From an uncultured Alphaproteobacteria bacterium (GTDB lineage: Bacteria; Pseudomonadota; Alphaproteobacteria; HIMB59; GCA-002718135), in NCBI GenBank assembly GCA_902628645.1, contig CACONS010000010.1:1-37611 (forward strand): a stretch of DNA of 37,611 nucleotides, in the 5' to 3' direction. Position numbers and translations under genes: made by a program. Below are positions 27,261 through 36,633 of this stretch, piece by piece (within the stretch, counting starts at the first letter, position 1; every line of letters starts with the position of its first letter). The notes under the pieces were generated by a model. That model had not been told where the DNA came from, ran no database searches, and saw only the letters and a program-made list of their open reading frames with translations.

Positions 27261-28583
27261 TTATCTAGCTAATGCACCCATTGGATCCCAAGGCGCTAGC
27301 GCAACTGGTTCTATATCTAAATATTTTAAAAGTCTTTTGTTAAGATATTTTTTATCAATGACAACTTCATAGGTATATTCATCGAACCATTCATCAGTCA
27401 TCATCATATATCCTTGATTCCCACTTTTTGTTCCCCAGCTATTTTCAATTTTCCATTTAGTTGAATTTCTTTTTTTAATATCGACACCTGTTAAAAGCAT
27501 CGCATGAGTCATTTCACTATCACCATACTCTAAACGAGTTTGTTTATTCATCTTAAATGAAGTTTGGAAGACATTTTCATAGTCGTAAATACCCATATCA
27601 AGTACACCCATATCACGACTAAAACGTTTTCCAACATCACAACCAAACCATACTGCTTCATTGTTTTTTATTGAGTCCATTGCAGATTTTTTTAATTCTT
27701 TGATATCAACATTAAGATATTTAATAATTTGTCCTTCAACAACATTTCCAAGATATTCAACTGTATACATTGTATTAAATTTTTTATTGCTCATTGGAGC
27801 ATGAATTAAGCAAACTTTATCTTTAATATTGATATCAGCATATTTTTTACAGAAATCAATTGGCGTCATATCTGAAATGACAATGTGTCTATTATCTTTA
27901 TTTCTAATAGACCAATTGATTAAATCTGGCGGTTGACCAAGAAACATTGCTAGTAAATTATAAATTGTTTCCATCATATCTTTTTTAAGAGCTGCAGAAT
28001 TTTTTGCTGGCTTCTTTCTTAGTATAGAAGCAAACTCTCTTAATTTGTGCGTAAGAATATAATTCATAGCACCAGATTTACTGCTATGATTTGTTTCAGG
28101 CATTACGTCTTTAGGTACTGCACCATACTTATTAATTAAGTTTACAAACATATCCCACTGTCCACCATCTTGCACAGGTGCTTTTAAAAGATGAGTTATT
28201 AATCTGCTCTCATATGATTCATCTCTTGATTTAATAATATTCTCTAAAAAATAATTTGCTTTCTCTAACTTATCCCAAAACATGAAATAATTTTGTGAAA
28301 ACTCAAATGTATTTAGTTCAAGACTATCAACAACTTGCAAACGCATAAGATTTAATCCTGCAAATCCCCAACATCTACCTGACGCCATTTGGTTTGTTGC
28401 AGGAAGTTCTTTTTTAATTAAATTTGAAAAATTATGATTGATTTGACTAAAGTTTTCCCAATTGAGCGCAACATTGGCTAAATCATTTTTAATTAATGCA
28501 TTTCGTGAAGCTGTATTTTTATTATTTCTTAAAAATTTATTTTTGAAAGTTTTAATTGTTGATAGAGATATATTTTTTGCCAT
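27261..28583 (-). CDS. pepC: Aminopeptidase C / bleomycin hydrolase family cysteine peptidase (C1B)
   Basis: 440 residues, full length for the family. The catalytic set is complete: Q65 (oxyanion), C71 in SGRCWGFA, H360 in MTHAMLLTG and N381 in IENSWG. The C-terminus EPVALAPWDPMGALAR closely matches the bleomycin-hydrolase tail, which in characterised members lies in the active-site cleft of a hexameric barrel and sets aminopeptidase action. There is no signal peptide, so it is cytosolic. It lies between topA (30-nt gap) and the small gene. The family is better known from Firmicutes, Bacteroidetes and eukaryotes, so transfer is possible. Confidence 0.93.
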   Translation of the reverse strand: MAKNISLSTIKTFKNKFLRNNKNTASRNALIKNDLANVALNWENFSQINHNFSNLIKKELPATNQMASGRCWGFAGLNLMRLQVVDSLELNTFEFSQNYFMFWDKLEKANYFLENIIKSRDESYESRLITHLLKAPVQDGGQWDMFVNLINKYGAVPKDVMPETNHSSKSGAMNYILTHKLREFASILRKKPAKNSAALKKDMMETIYNLLAMFLGQPPDLINWSIRNKDNRHIVISDMTPIDFCKKYADINIKDKVCLIHAPMSNKKFNTMYTVEYLGNVVEGQIIKYLNVDIKELKKSAMDSIKNNEAVWFGCDVGKRFSRDMGVLDMGIYDYENVFQTSFKMNKQTRLEYGDSEMTHAMLLTGVDIKKRNSTKWKIENSWGTKSGNQGYMMMTDEWFDEYTYEVVIDKKYLNKRLLKYLDIEPVALAPWDPMGALAR

Positions 28584-28613
28584 AATCTTTATTTAAAACT
28601 ATTTCAGTTTAAT

Positions 28614-31139
28614 TCAATTCTTAACTGTTTTTTTCTTTTTTTTTAGACCCATTTTAGCTTTTCTTTCATCAATTAACCTAATGGCATCTTCTAGTTTTAA
28701 GCTATCTATTGTTTGATCACCTAGAATTGATGCATTTATTTTTCCACATTTTACATATGGTCCAAATTTTCCATCATGAGCAGTAATATTTTTCTTTTCT
28801 GTTGGATGCTCTCCAAATGTTTTTAATGTTGCATTACCTCTCTGTGTAGGTTTAGCAATTAATTCAATGGCTCTTTCAAGTTCAATATCAAGAATATTAT
28901 CTGTTTTTTCGAGAGCTTTATATTTTTTATCATGCAAAATATATGGTCCATACATTCCAATACCAGCACTAACTGTTTTATTTGTTTCCGGATGAAATCC
29001 TAATTTACGAGGCAGTCCTAGAAGTTGGATAGCTGTATTTAATCCTATTTCATCTGGTTCAAAATTTTTAGGAATAGAAACTCTTTTTGGTTTCTTTTCT
29101 TTTGTCCCTTCACCAACTTGCATATAAAATCCATAAGGACCTTTTCGAAGAGTAATCATTTCACCTGTTTCTGGATAAATACCAATTTCTTTTGGTCCGC
29201 TAAGAGCAGCGCCATCTTTATCGTTTAATTGGTTAAATTGAACTGTATATTTGCAATCAGGATAATTAGAGCAGCCAATAAATCCTCCAAACTTTCCAAC
29301 TTTAATTCCTAATCTTCCATTATCGCACGTTGGACATTTCCTTTTTTCATCTGATCCGTTTGGTGGAAAGAAATGCGGACCTAATGCTTCATCTAACACA
29401 TCAATGACCTCTCTATTTGATTTTCCTACAGTTTCATCACAAAGTTGTTTAAATGTTTCCCAAAATTTTCTTAGAACTTCTTTCCAATCAAGTTTACCAT
29501 CAGAAATTTCATCAAGTTGATTTTCAAGATCAGCGGTAAAATCATATTCCACATATTGATTGAAATATTTCTCTAAAAATATCGATACTATTCTTCCTCT
29601 ATCATGGGGATTAAAACGTTTTTTATCTAAAATTACATAATCTCTATCTTGTAGAACTTTAATAATAGAAGCATAAGTAGATGGTCTACCAATACCTAGT
29701 TCTTCAAGTTTTTTAACTAAGCTCGCTTCGGTGTAACGAGGAGGAGGGGAGGTAAAATGTTGTGTCTTTTCAACTTCTTTGAGATTTAAACTCTCTCCTT
29801 CACCCATGGCAGGAAGAATTGTTTCTTTTTCTTCATCTTTATCATCATCTTTAGCTTCTTGATAAACTTTGTACATTCCAGGAAACTTAATTGTTGATCC
29901 ATTTGCTCGTAAAACAATTTTTTTATCTTCGTTTGTAATATCAACAGCTACTTGATCTAAAACAGCACTTGCCATTTGTGAGCTTACCGCTCTTTGCCAA
30001 ATAATTTCATATAGCTTGTATTCTTCTAAGGTAATGTATTGCTTAATATCTTTTGGTGTTAGGTAAATATTTGTTGGTCTAATACATTCATGTGCTTCTT
30101 GAGCATTTTTAGCCTTTGATTTATAAACTCTTGGTGCTTCTGGCAAATAGTTTGCACCGTAATTATCAGTAACAAAATTTCTAACTTGGTTAATAGCTTC
30201 CTTTGACATTACGACACTGTCTGTTCGCATATAAGTTATTAAGCCAGTTGTTTCTCCTTTAATGTCTGTTCCTTCATAAAGGCGTTGAGCTGTACGCATT
30301 GTTTGGCTTGCGCTAAGACCAAGTTTACGACTAGACTCAATTTGCATTGTAGATGTAGTAAAAGCAGGATAGGGATTTCTTCTAGCTTCTTTTTTCGTTA
30401 TATTTCCAACAGTGAAAGTAGAATTTTTAATGTCATTAAAAATTTTTGTCGCCTCACTCTCATTTTTAATATCAAGTTTATCTACTTTATTCCCATCATA
30501 AACTGTTAGTCTAGAATTAATGATTTTATCTTCTTTATTTTTAAACTCGCCTTGTAAAGACCAATATTCCTGTGGAATAAATTTTTCTATTTCAAGTTCT
30601 CTCTCACTAATTATTCTTAAGGCAACAGATTGAACTCTACCAGCTGATTTTGAACCTGGTAATTTTCTCCATAGTACTGGAGAAAGTGTAAAACCGACAA
30701 GAAAATCTAGAGCTCTTCTTGCAAGATAGGCATTTACTAAATTCTCATCTATTTCTCTTGGTTCTTTAAGACTATCAAGAACGGCATTTTTGGTAATTTC
30801 ATTAAATGTAACACGGTGAATATTTAATTTTGAAAGTGATGAATTATCTCTAAGTAGTTTTTCTACATGCCAAGCTATGGCCTCACCTTCACGGTCGGGG
30901 TCAGTTGCTAGATATAAATTTTCAGATTTTTTTGCAGCATCTGTTATTTCCTTTATCACTTTTTTTCCACGATCACTGGTTTCCCATTTCATTTGGAAAT
31001 CATTATCAGTATCTATCGCATCATTTTTTGCTGATAAATCTCGGACATGTCCAACACTTGCGAGAACTTTGAAGTCAGAGCCTAAATATTTATTTATTGA
31101 CTTTGCCTTTGATGGTGATTCAACAATTAATACATTCAT
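28614..31139 (-). CDS. topA: DNA topoisomerase I (type IA)
   Basis: 841 residues from the ATG at 31139. A TTG 15 bases upstream is open, but GGAG about 8 nt before this ATG supports it. TopA relaxes negative supercoils. The TOPRIM domain starts MNVLIVESPSKAKSI and contains DPDREGEAIAWH; the active-site tyrosine is Y303 in GLITYMRTDS. One four-cysteine zinc ribbon (KCPTCDNG to CSNYPDC) is followed by C-terminal repeats of the GPYxxxG type and a lysine-rich tail. plsY lies 65 nt upstream with no dprA between. Confidence 0.97.
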   Translation of the reverse strand: MNVLIVESPSKAKSINKYLGSDFKVLASVGHVRDLSAKNDAIDTDNDFQMKWETSDRGKKVIKEITDAAKKSENLYLATDPDREGEAIAWHVEKLLRDNSSLSKLNIHRVTFNEITKNAVLDSLKEPREIDENLVNAYLARRALDFLVGFTLSPVLWRKLPGSKSAGRVQSVALRIISERELEIEKFIPQEYWSLQGEFKNKEDKIINSRLTVYDGNKVDKLDIKNESEATKIFNDIKNSTFTVGNITKKEARRNPYPAFTTSTMQIESSRKLGLSASQTMRTAQRLYEGTDIKGETTGLITYMRTDSVVMSKEAINQVRNFVTDNYGANYLPEAPRVYKSKAKNAQEAHECIRPTNIYLTPKDIKQYITLEEYKLYEIIWQRAVSSQMASAVLDQVAVDITNEDKKIVLRANGSTIKFPGMYKVYQEAKDDDKDEEKETILPAMGEGESLNLKEVEKTQHFTSPPPRYTEASLVKKLEELGIGRPSTYASIIKVLQDRDYVILDKKRFNPHDRGRIVSIFLEKYFNQYVEYDFTADLENQLDEISDGKLDWKEVLRKFWETFKQLCDETVGKSNREVIDVLDEALGPHFFPPNGSDEKRKCPTCDNGRLGIKVGKFGGFIGCSNYPDCKYTVQFNQLNDKDGAALSGPKEIGIYPETGEMITLRKGPYGFYMQVGEGTKEKKPKRVSIPKNFEPDEIGLNTAIQLLGLPRKLGFHPETNKTVSAGIGMYGPYILHDKKYKALEKTDNILDIELERAIELIAKPTQRGNATLKTFGEHPTEKKNITAHDGKFGPYVKCGKINASILGDQTIDSLKLEDAIRLIDERKAKMGLKKKKKTVKN

Positions 31140-31204
31140 AAATTTTGGCTCCAAATTTCAGTTTAAAGATAATTCGTCAAGAAATTTTAAAAAAAAGTAT
31201 ATTT

Positions 31205-31810
31205 TTACTTGGATAATTTAATTTTACTTTCAGTTTTGTTTATGAGTCTTTTAATGTTTTCTGTGTGTTTAAGATAAATAATTAAAGTTAAATAAATAAA
31301 GAAAATCAGAATATAAAAATTAAAATTAACAAAAATAAAATAAGCTGGAGCTACTAAAATCCCAATTAAAGATCCTAGAGAAGAGTATTTGCTAACAAAA
31401 GCAATTACAAGCCATACAAATAAAAATGAAAGTGCAATGTAAGGATTAAGACCAAATAAAAAGCCAATGTATGTTGCTACTCCTTTTCCACCTTTAAATT
31501 TTAACCAAACAGGATAGATATGACCTAATATGGCAAAATGGCAGAGAAGTATTTTATTCAATAAAGTAATATCTTGAAAATACATTTGTAAAATGAGGAA
31601 TGGAAGAAAGCCTTTAAAAATATCAAAACAAAGAACAATGAATGCTACTAATTTATTTCCTGTTCTTAAAACATTTGTTGCACCTACATTGCCAGAACCA
31701 ACCTTTCTAATATCTCCCAAGCCAAATAATTTTGTAAAAATCAATGCAAAGGGTAATGATCCTATTACATAAAAAAATATGATTAATGATAAACTACTTA
31801 CTAAAGTCAT
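31205..31810 (-). CDS. plsY: Glycerol-3-phosphate acyltransferase PlsY
   Basis: 201 residues with about five membrane helices. It acylates glycerol 3-phosphate using acyl-phosphate, the first step of phospholipid synthesis. The three family motifs are visible: GSLPFALI near the N-terminus, GSGNVGATNVLRTG and KFKGGKGVATYIG. The start overlaps pyrB by 17 nt, so the two are translated in tandem. The lysine-rich C-terminal tail is a little longer than usual. Confidence 0.95.
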   Translation of the reverse strand: MTLVSSLSLIIFFYVIGSLPFALIFTKLFGLGDIRKVGSGNVGATNVLRTGNKLVAFIVLCFDIFKGFLPFLILQMYFQDITLLNKILLCHFAILGHIYPVWLKFKGGKGVATYIGFLFGLNPYIALSFLFVWLVIAFVSKYSSLGSLIGILVAPAYFIFVNFNFYILIFFIYLTLIIYLKHTENIKRLINKTESKIKLSK

Positions 31811-32939
31811 CTCTGTTTTTAATAATTAAGTCTAAGCATGCCATTCTTACTGCAACGCCCATAGCAACCTGTTCTTGTATTAAGCTCCTTGTGACGTCAT
31901 CGGCAAGTTTCGAGTCTATTTCTACACCCCGGTTCATTGGGCCTGGATGCATAACGAAAGCATTTTTTTTTGCATATTTAAGTTTATTGTAATCTAATCC
32001 ATATTTTTTAAAATAAGTCTTTTGATTTGGCATTATTTTCCCAACTATTCTTTCTTTTTGAATACGTAGCATCATAACAATATCACAATTTCGTAATCCC
32101 TTTTTCATTTCTGTATAAACATTCACAGGTAGTTTATTTAAACTTTTTGGTAACCACTCCTTTGGCCCAATAACATTTATTTTTGCACCTAACTTCGATA
32201 ATATGATTATATTTGATCGCGCAACACGGCTATGTAGAATATCTCCGCATATAGCAATTTTTAATTTTGAAAAATTTTCAAATTTATTTTTTATAGTAAG
32301 TGCATCTAATAAAGCCTGTGTAGGGTGTTCATGACTTCCGTCACCAGCATTGATCACAGAAGCATCAACTGATTCAGAAATTTTTTTACTAATTCCTTCC
32401 TCAGGATGTCTCACAATTAAAACATCAGGATTCATTGAATTAATTGTAGTCATAGTATCGAGTAAGGTTTCACCTTTATTTATTGAACTATCTTTTACGA
32501 CTACATTAATGAGATCTGCTCCTAACCTTTTAGCAGCAACTTCGAAACTTGTTCTTGTTCTTGTTGAATCTTCAAAAAAAAGATTAAATATTGTTCTTCC
32601 TTCTAGAACATTAATTTTTTTAATTTTCCTTTTATTAAAAGTTATATATTTTTTAGATTCATCTAAGATGTGCTCAATTTCTTTCTTGGTTAAATCAGCT
32701 GTTTCTACTAAATGAATTTTTTTAAAAATATTTTTACTTCTTTTTAATTTGATATTTGTTTTTGAAGAAATTGATGAATAATATTTTAAAGCTATTTTTT
32801 CTGCATCTTTAAGAATTTTTGAACCTGTAGATGACCTGATTGCTTTTAATTTTGGCAATTTAACTTTCATTTGCCAATATTTAGAATTTTCTCTTTTATA
32901 TAATTTTATGTGTCCTGATTTAAGTAGTTTTGAATTCAT
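31794..32939 (-). CDS. pyrB: Aspartate carbamoyltransferase with extra N-terminal integrase-arm-like domain
   Basis: 381 residues against about 310 for a usual catalytic chain. Residues about 72-381 are a complete ATCase: STRTR (125-129) for carbamoyl phosphate, HEHPTQALLDALT, GDILHSRVARSN and MHPGPMNRG. It makes carbamoyl-aspartate for pyrimidines. Residues about 8-70 are not ATCase; they show LYKRENSKYWQMKVKLP, RSSTGSK and DAEKIALKYY, the pattern of phage integrase N-terminal arm-binding domains. No ATG, GTG or TTG occurs in frame between codon 28 and the normal PyrB start, so the extension must be at least partly translated. No pyrC is adjacent. Confidence 0.93.
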   Translation of the reverse strand: MNSKLLKSGHIKLYKRENSKYWQMKVKLPKLKAIRSSTGSKILKDAEKIALKYYSSISSKTNIKLKRSKNIFKKIHLVETADLTKKEIEHILDESKKYITFNKRKIKKINVLEGRTIFNLFFEDSTRTRTSFEVAAKRLGADLINVVVKDSSINKGETLLDTMTTINSMNPDVLIVRHPEEGISKKISESVDASVINAGDGSHEHPTQALLDALTIKNKFENFSKLKIAICGDILHSRVARSNIIILSKLGAKINVIGPKEWLPKSLNKLPVNVYTEMKKGLRNCDIVMMLRIQKERIVGKIMPNQKTYFKKYGLDYNKLKYAKKNAFVMHPGPMNRGVEIDSKLADDVTRSLIQEQVAMGVAVRMACLDLIIKNRDDFSK

Positions 32940-32966
32940 ATGTGTTAATAATGTGTAAGTATGTGT
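32908..32966 (-). repeat. Phased ACACAT repeats at the pyrB start
   Basis: Read on the pyrB strand, ACACAT occurs four times: 32966-32961, 32956-32951, 32945-32940 and 32913-32908. Spacings are 10, 11 and 32 nt, close to whole helical turns. The two outermost upstream copies share TTACACAT. Three copies fill the ruvX-pyrB gap and the fourth lies in codons 9-11. It could be a protein-binding array (operator or arm-type site); this is inference. Confidence 0.5.
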
Positions 32967-32977
32967 AAACTAATTTA

Positions 32978-33436
32978 TTAATTATTTCTATATCTATCTA
33001 AATATCCTTGTAAGATATAAGCAGCCGATTGTTGATCAAGTTTACCTTTTATCTTTGTTTTACTTAAATCGGCTTTTCTCATTTCTTTAAAGATTACATC
33101 TGATGAAAATCTTTCATCCCAAAGAGCTGTAGGTTTTTTAAAAAAGGTTTGAAGATTAATATTAAAATCTCTTACTAATTGGCTTTGTTTGTTTTCAGTA
33201 TTATCCAGGCTAATTGGCAGACCAAGAATAAATCCACCAATTTCATACTCATTCAAAATATTTTTCATGATCTCCAAATCTTTGTTAGTTCCTTTTCTTT
33301 GGATAATTGATAGTGGTGTAGCAATTATTTTTGATCTATCACTTACTGCAACACCAATGGTTTTAGTTCCTAGGTCTAGACCTACAAGTATTTGTGATGT
33401 ATTAAGGCCATCGATTAAATTATTTTGGTCATTCAT
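32978..33436 (-). CDS. ruvX: RuvX/YqgF-family RNase H-fold nuclease
   Basis: 152 residues from the ATG at 33436; the open frame continues to a TTG at 33475, but that would overlap gatC and precede the family's normal start. Signature segments are GLDLGTKTIGVAVSD (first acidic residue), ILGLPISLDN, DERFSSDVIF and DQQSAAYILQGYLD. The family is linked to 16S rRNA 5' maturation and was first called a Holliday-junction resolvase homologue. It is divergent from gatC with only 17 nt between starts. Confidence 0.9.
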   Translation of the reverse strand: MNDQNNLIDGLNTSQILVGLDLGTKTIGVAVSDRSKIIATPLSIIQRKGTNKDLEIMKNILNEYEIGGFILGLPISLDNTENKQSQLVRDFNINLQTFFKKPTALWDERFSSDVIFKEMRKADLSKTKIKGKLDQQSAAYILQGYLDRYRNN

Positions 33437-33453
33437 ATAATGGAGCTCATAAA
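33437..33453. promoter_or_regulatory. 17-bp divergent start region of ruvX and gatC with a shared palindromic ribosome-binding site
   Basis: The palindrome GAGCTC (33443-33448) sits between the two start codons. GGAG (33442-33445) lies 8 nt before the gatC TTG and decides that start. On the other strand, GAG of the same palindrome lies about 9 nt before the ruvX ATG. There is no room for promoters, so each gene's promoter must lie inside the other gene. Confidence 0.55.
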
Positions 33454-33741
33454 TTGAAGATTGATAAAAATACAATAAATAAAATCGCTCGTCTATCGAG
33501 AATAAAGTTAGATGATAAGGAATCTGAAGATTATATTAAAGATCTTAATCATATTTTAGATTGGGTTGAGCAATTAAACGAAGTAGATACCGAAAAAGTA
33601 GAACCACTAAGTAATATTTCATCTTCTATATTACCTAAAAGAGAAGATATATCTAATGATGCCAATTCAAGTGATGAAATTCTTAAAAATGCGCCAGATA
33701 AACTTGAAGGTTTTTTTGCAGTACCAAAGGTGGTCGAGTAA
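33454..33741 (+). CDS. gatC: Glutamyl/aspartyl-tRNA amidotransferase subunit C
   Basis: 95 residues starting at TTG, supported by GGAG 8 nt upstream and by the family N-terminus KIDKNTINKIARLSRIKL. The middle LNHILDWVEQLNEVDTEKVEPL is also typical. GatC is a small linker that stabilises the GatA-GatB complex. The stop overlaps the gatA start by one base (TAATG). Confidence 0.95.
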   Translation: MKIDKNTINKIARLSRIKLDDKESEDYIKDLNHILDWVEQLNEVDTEKVEPLSNISSSILPKREDISNDANSSDEILKNAPDKLEGFFAVPKVVE

Positions 33742-35165
33742 TGTTAGAAAAATCATTAAAAAAAACTATTGAAAATTTACAGAATAATAAAATTTCAATT
33801 CGAGAACTTAACCAAGAATATATCGATAAAATCAAAACAAAATCTGAATTAAATATTTTTATTCATTTTGATGAACAAAAAATTTTAGATCAAGTAAGTG
33901 AATTAGAAAATGATAATTCTAATAAAAAACTAAAAGGAATACCCTTAGCAATTAAAGATCTTTTTTGTACTAAAAAAATGCCAACTACAGCTGCTTCAAA
34001 AATTTTAGAAAATTTTAATCCAACATATGAGTCATTTGTAACTCAAAAATTATTAGATGATGGCGCAATATTTGTTGGTAAGACCAATCTAGATGAATTT
34101 GCCATGGGATCTGCTACGGACACTAGTTACTTTGGTAATACCATTAATCCCTTATCTAAAGAAAGTGAGCCACTTGCTCCAGGTGGTTCTTCAGGTGGAT
34201 CAGCGGCAGCAGTTGCTGCAGATTTATGTTTAGGCGCAACAGGAACAGATACAGGTGGATCTATAAGACAGCCAGCAAGTTTTTGTGGTGTGGTTGGTAT
34301 TAAACCTACATACGGACTTTGTTCTAGATGGGGTATAGCTGCATTTGCTTCAAGTTTAGATCAAGCAGGTGTTTTTACACACAACGTTGAAGATGCTGCA
34401 ATTCTTCTTGAGTCAACAGCTGGTTTTGACAAAAGAGATAGCACAAGTGCAAATATTAAAATACCAAACTATTATGATAATTTAACAGATGATTTATCAG
34501 GTAAGACAATAGGTATACCAAAAGAATACTCTATAGACGGTACTCCAGAAGAAGTAAGTAAGATTTGGGAAGATGCGATTAAAGTTTTAGAAAAAAAAGG
34601 TGCAAAAATAAAAAATATATCATTACCTCACACTAAATATGCACTTCCTACTTATTATATAATAGCACCTGCAGAAGCTTCATCAAACCTAGCAAGATAT
34701 GATGGTGTAAAATATGGATATAGATCTGACGAAATTTCTTCACTTGATGAAATGTATGAAAATACAAGGGGACAAGGTTTTGGCAAAGAAGTTAAAAGAA
34801 GAATTTTAATTGGAACCTATGTTTTATCTGCTGGATATTATGATGCTTATTATCTTAAGGCACAAAGAGTGCGAAAATTAATAGCAAATGATTTTAATGA
34901 GGCATTTAAAGAATGTGATTTGATAGTTACCCCAACAGCGCCAAGTGCTGCTTTTCCACTTAATCAAGAACAGGATGATCCAATCAAAATGTATCTTAAT
35001 GATGTTTTTACAGTTCCAGCTTCTTTAGCTGGACTACCGGGCATATCTATTCCTTTTGGAAAAGATAAAAATGACCTTCCCTTGGGAATTCAAATATTGG
35101 GTAAACATTTTGATGAACAACAAGTTTTAAATGGAGCTCTTTTACTAGAAAGATCTTATGAATAA
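33741..35165 (+). CDS. gatA: Glutamyl/aspartyl-tRNA amidotransferase subunit A (amidase)
   Basis: 474 residues of amidase-signature fold. It releases ammonia from glutamine, which is channelled to GatB to convert Glu-tRNA(Gln) and/or Asp-tRNA(Asn). The Ser-cisSer-Lys triad is visible as K72 (AIKDLF), S150 (GGSSGGS) and S174 ([11 protein letters not shown]). Length is normal. The start shares a base with gatC, and the end overlaps gatB by 8 nt (ATGAATAA). Confidence 0.98.
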   Translation: MLEKSLKKTIENLQNNKISIRELNQEYIDKIKTKSELNIFIHFDEQKILDQVSELENDNSNKKLKGIPLAIKDLFCTKKMPTTAASKILENFNPTYESFVTQKLLDDGAIFVGKTNLDEFAMGSATDTSYFGNTINPLSKESEPLAPGGSSGGSAAAVAADLCLGATGTDTGGSIRQPASFCGVVGIKPTYGLCSRWGIAAFASSLDQAGVFTHNVEDAAILLESTAGFDKRDSTSANIKIPNYYDNLTDDLSGKTIGIPKEYSIDGTPEEVSKIWEDAIKVLEKKGAKIKNISLPHTKYALPTYYIIAPAEASSNLARYDGVKYGYRSDEISSLDEMYENTRGQGFGKEVKRRILIGTYVLSAGYYDAYYLKAQRVRKLIANDFNEAFKECDLIVTPTAPSAAFPLNQEQDDPIKMYLNDVFTVPASLAGLPGISIPFGKDKNDLPLGIQILGKHFDEQQVLNGALLLERSYE

Positions 35166-36633
35166 TCTTATTAAAGGAGAAAAGCATGATTGGGAAATGG
35201 TCATTGGTCTTGAAGTACATGCTCAAGTAAAATCAAATTCTAAACTATTTAGTTCTTCATCAACAAAATTTGGGTCATCACCAAATAGTCAAGTATCTCT
35301 TGTAGATGCTGCTATGCCAGGTATGCTTCCAGTTATAAACAAGTATTGTGTTGAGCAAGCAGTTAAATCAGGAGTAGGTTTAAATGCAAAAATAAATAAT
35401 TATTCAGTCTTTGATAGAAAAAATTATTTTTATGCAGATCTCCCACAAGGATATCAAATTAGTCAGTATAAATATCCAATAGTTGGAGAAGGAAAAGTTA
35501 CAATTGATTTTAAAGATGGAACATCAAAAGATATTAGAATTGTAAGATTACATTTAGAGCAAGATGCTGGTAAAAGCCTACACGATCAAAATCCTTCAAA
35601 AACATATGTGGATCTCAATAGATCTGGTGTTGCTTTAATGGAAATTGTTAGCGAACCAGATATTAGAACTCCCGATGAAGCCGGTTTGTATATTTCTAAA
35701 ATTAGATCAATTTTAATGTATTTAGATACTTGTGATGGAAATATGCAAGAGGGATCTCTAAGAGCAGATGTTAACATATCTGTAAGAAAACCTGGAGATG
35801 AATACGGGACTCGCTGCGAAATCAAAAACTTAAACTCAATCAAGTTTATAAAACAAGCTATTAACTACGAAGCAAAAAGACAAATAGAAATTTTAGAGTC
35901 TGGCGGCTCTATAGAACAAAACACAATGCTCTTTAATACATCAACAGGCAAAACAAGACCAATGAGAAACAAGGAAGAAGCCCATGATTATAGATACTTT
36001 CCTGATCCAGATTTACTTCCATTAGAAATTACTGAAGAAGAAATAGAAAATTTAAAATCATCAATACCAGAATTACCAGATGAACTAAAAAATAAATTTA
36101 TTGAGACTTATAAACTATCTAATTATGACGCCTCGGTATTGACTGCAGAAAAACAAACATCTGATTATTTTATTGAATCGATAAGTTCAGATCCAGAATT
36201 AAAAAATCATGCTAAAATGGTTGTTAATTGGATTACATCAGAATTATTTTCCTTACTAAATAAAAATAATTTTGAATTAAGTAATTCCCCTGTTTCATCT
36301 AAAAACTTAGGAGAGCTTGTTAAATTAATTTCCTCAAATGAAATTTCAGGAAAAATAGCAAAAGATGTACTTGAAGATATGTTTGCTACAGGAAAAACTG
36401 CTAGAGAAATTGTTGATGAAAAAGGTTTAAAGCAAGTAACAGACCAAGGAGAAATAGAAAAAATTATTAACGAAGTCATAGAAGATAATCCAAAAATGGT
36501 AGATCAATACTTAGCTGGAAAAGATAAATTGCTTGGTTTTTTTGTTGGTCAAGCTATGAAAAAAACAAAAGGTAAAGCAAATCCAAAAATACTTAATGAC
36601 ATTTTAAAACAGAAACTAAATAAAGAAAATTAA
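35158..36633 (+). CDS. gatB: Glutamyl/aspartyl-tRNA amidotransferase subunit B
   Basis: 491 residues. The catalytic cradle domain (about 1-300) opens with [22 protein letters not shown] and contains [29 protein letters not shown] and the [13 protein letters not shown] motif. A helical region and a C-terminal YqeY-like tRNA-binding domain follow. It phosphorylates and amidates misacylated tRNA using ammonia from GatA. The last 18 nt overlap the convergent small membrane-protein gene. Confidence 0.98.
   Translation: MNNLIKGEKHDWEMVIGLEVHAQVKSNSKLFSSSSTKFGSSPNSQVSLVDAAMPGMLPVINKYCVEQAVKSGVGLNAKINNYSVFDRKNYFYADLPQGYQISQYKYPIVGEGKVTIDFKDGTSKDIRIVRLHLEQDAGKSLHDQNPSKTYVDLNRSGVALMEIVSEPDIRTPDEAGLYISKIRSILMYLDTCDGNMQEGSLRADVNISVRKPGDEYGTRCEIKNLNSIKFIKQAINYEAKRQIEILESGGSIEQNTMLFNTSTGKTRPMRNKEEAHDYRYFPDPDLLPLEITEEEIENLKSSIPELPDELKNKFIETYKLSNYDASVLTAEKQTSDYFIESISSDPELKNHAKMVVNWITSELFSLLNKNNFELSNSPVSSKNLGELVKLISSNEISGKIAKDVLEDMFATGKTAREIVDEKGLKQVTDQGEIEKIINEVIEDNPKMVDQYLAGKDKLLGFFVGQAMKKTKGKANPKILNDILKQKLNKEN

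Noticed and set aside
31140-31154. TTG start for topA at 31154
   Set aside because: It adds five residues before the universal MNVLIVESPSKAK start; the GGAG next to that TTG fits as the ribosome-binding site for the ATG at 31139.
33437-33475. N-terminal extension of ruvX to a TTG at 33475
   Set aside because: It would run into gatC coding sequence and add residues before the family's normal start; the ATG at 33436 is better.
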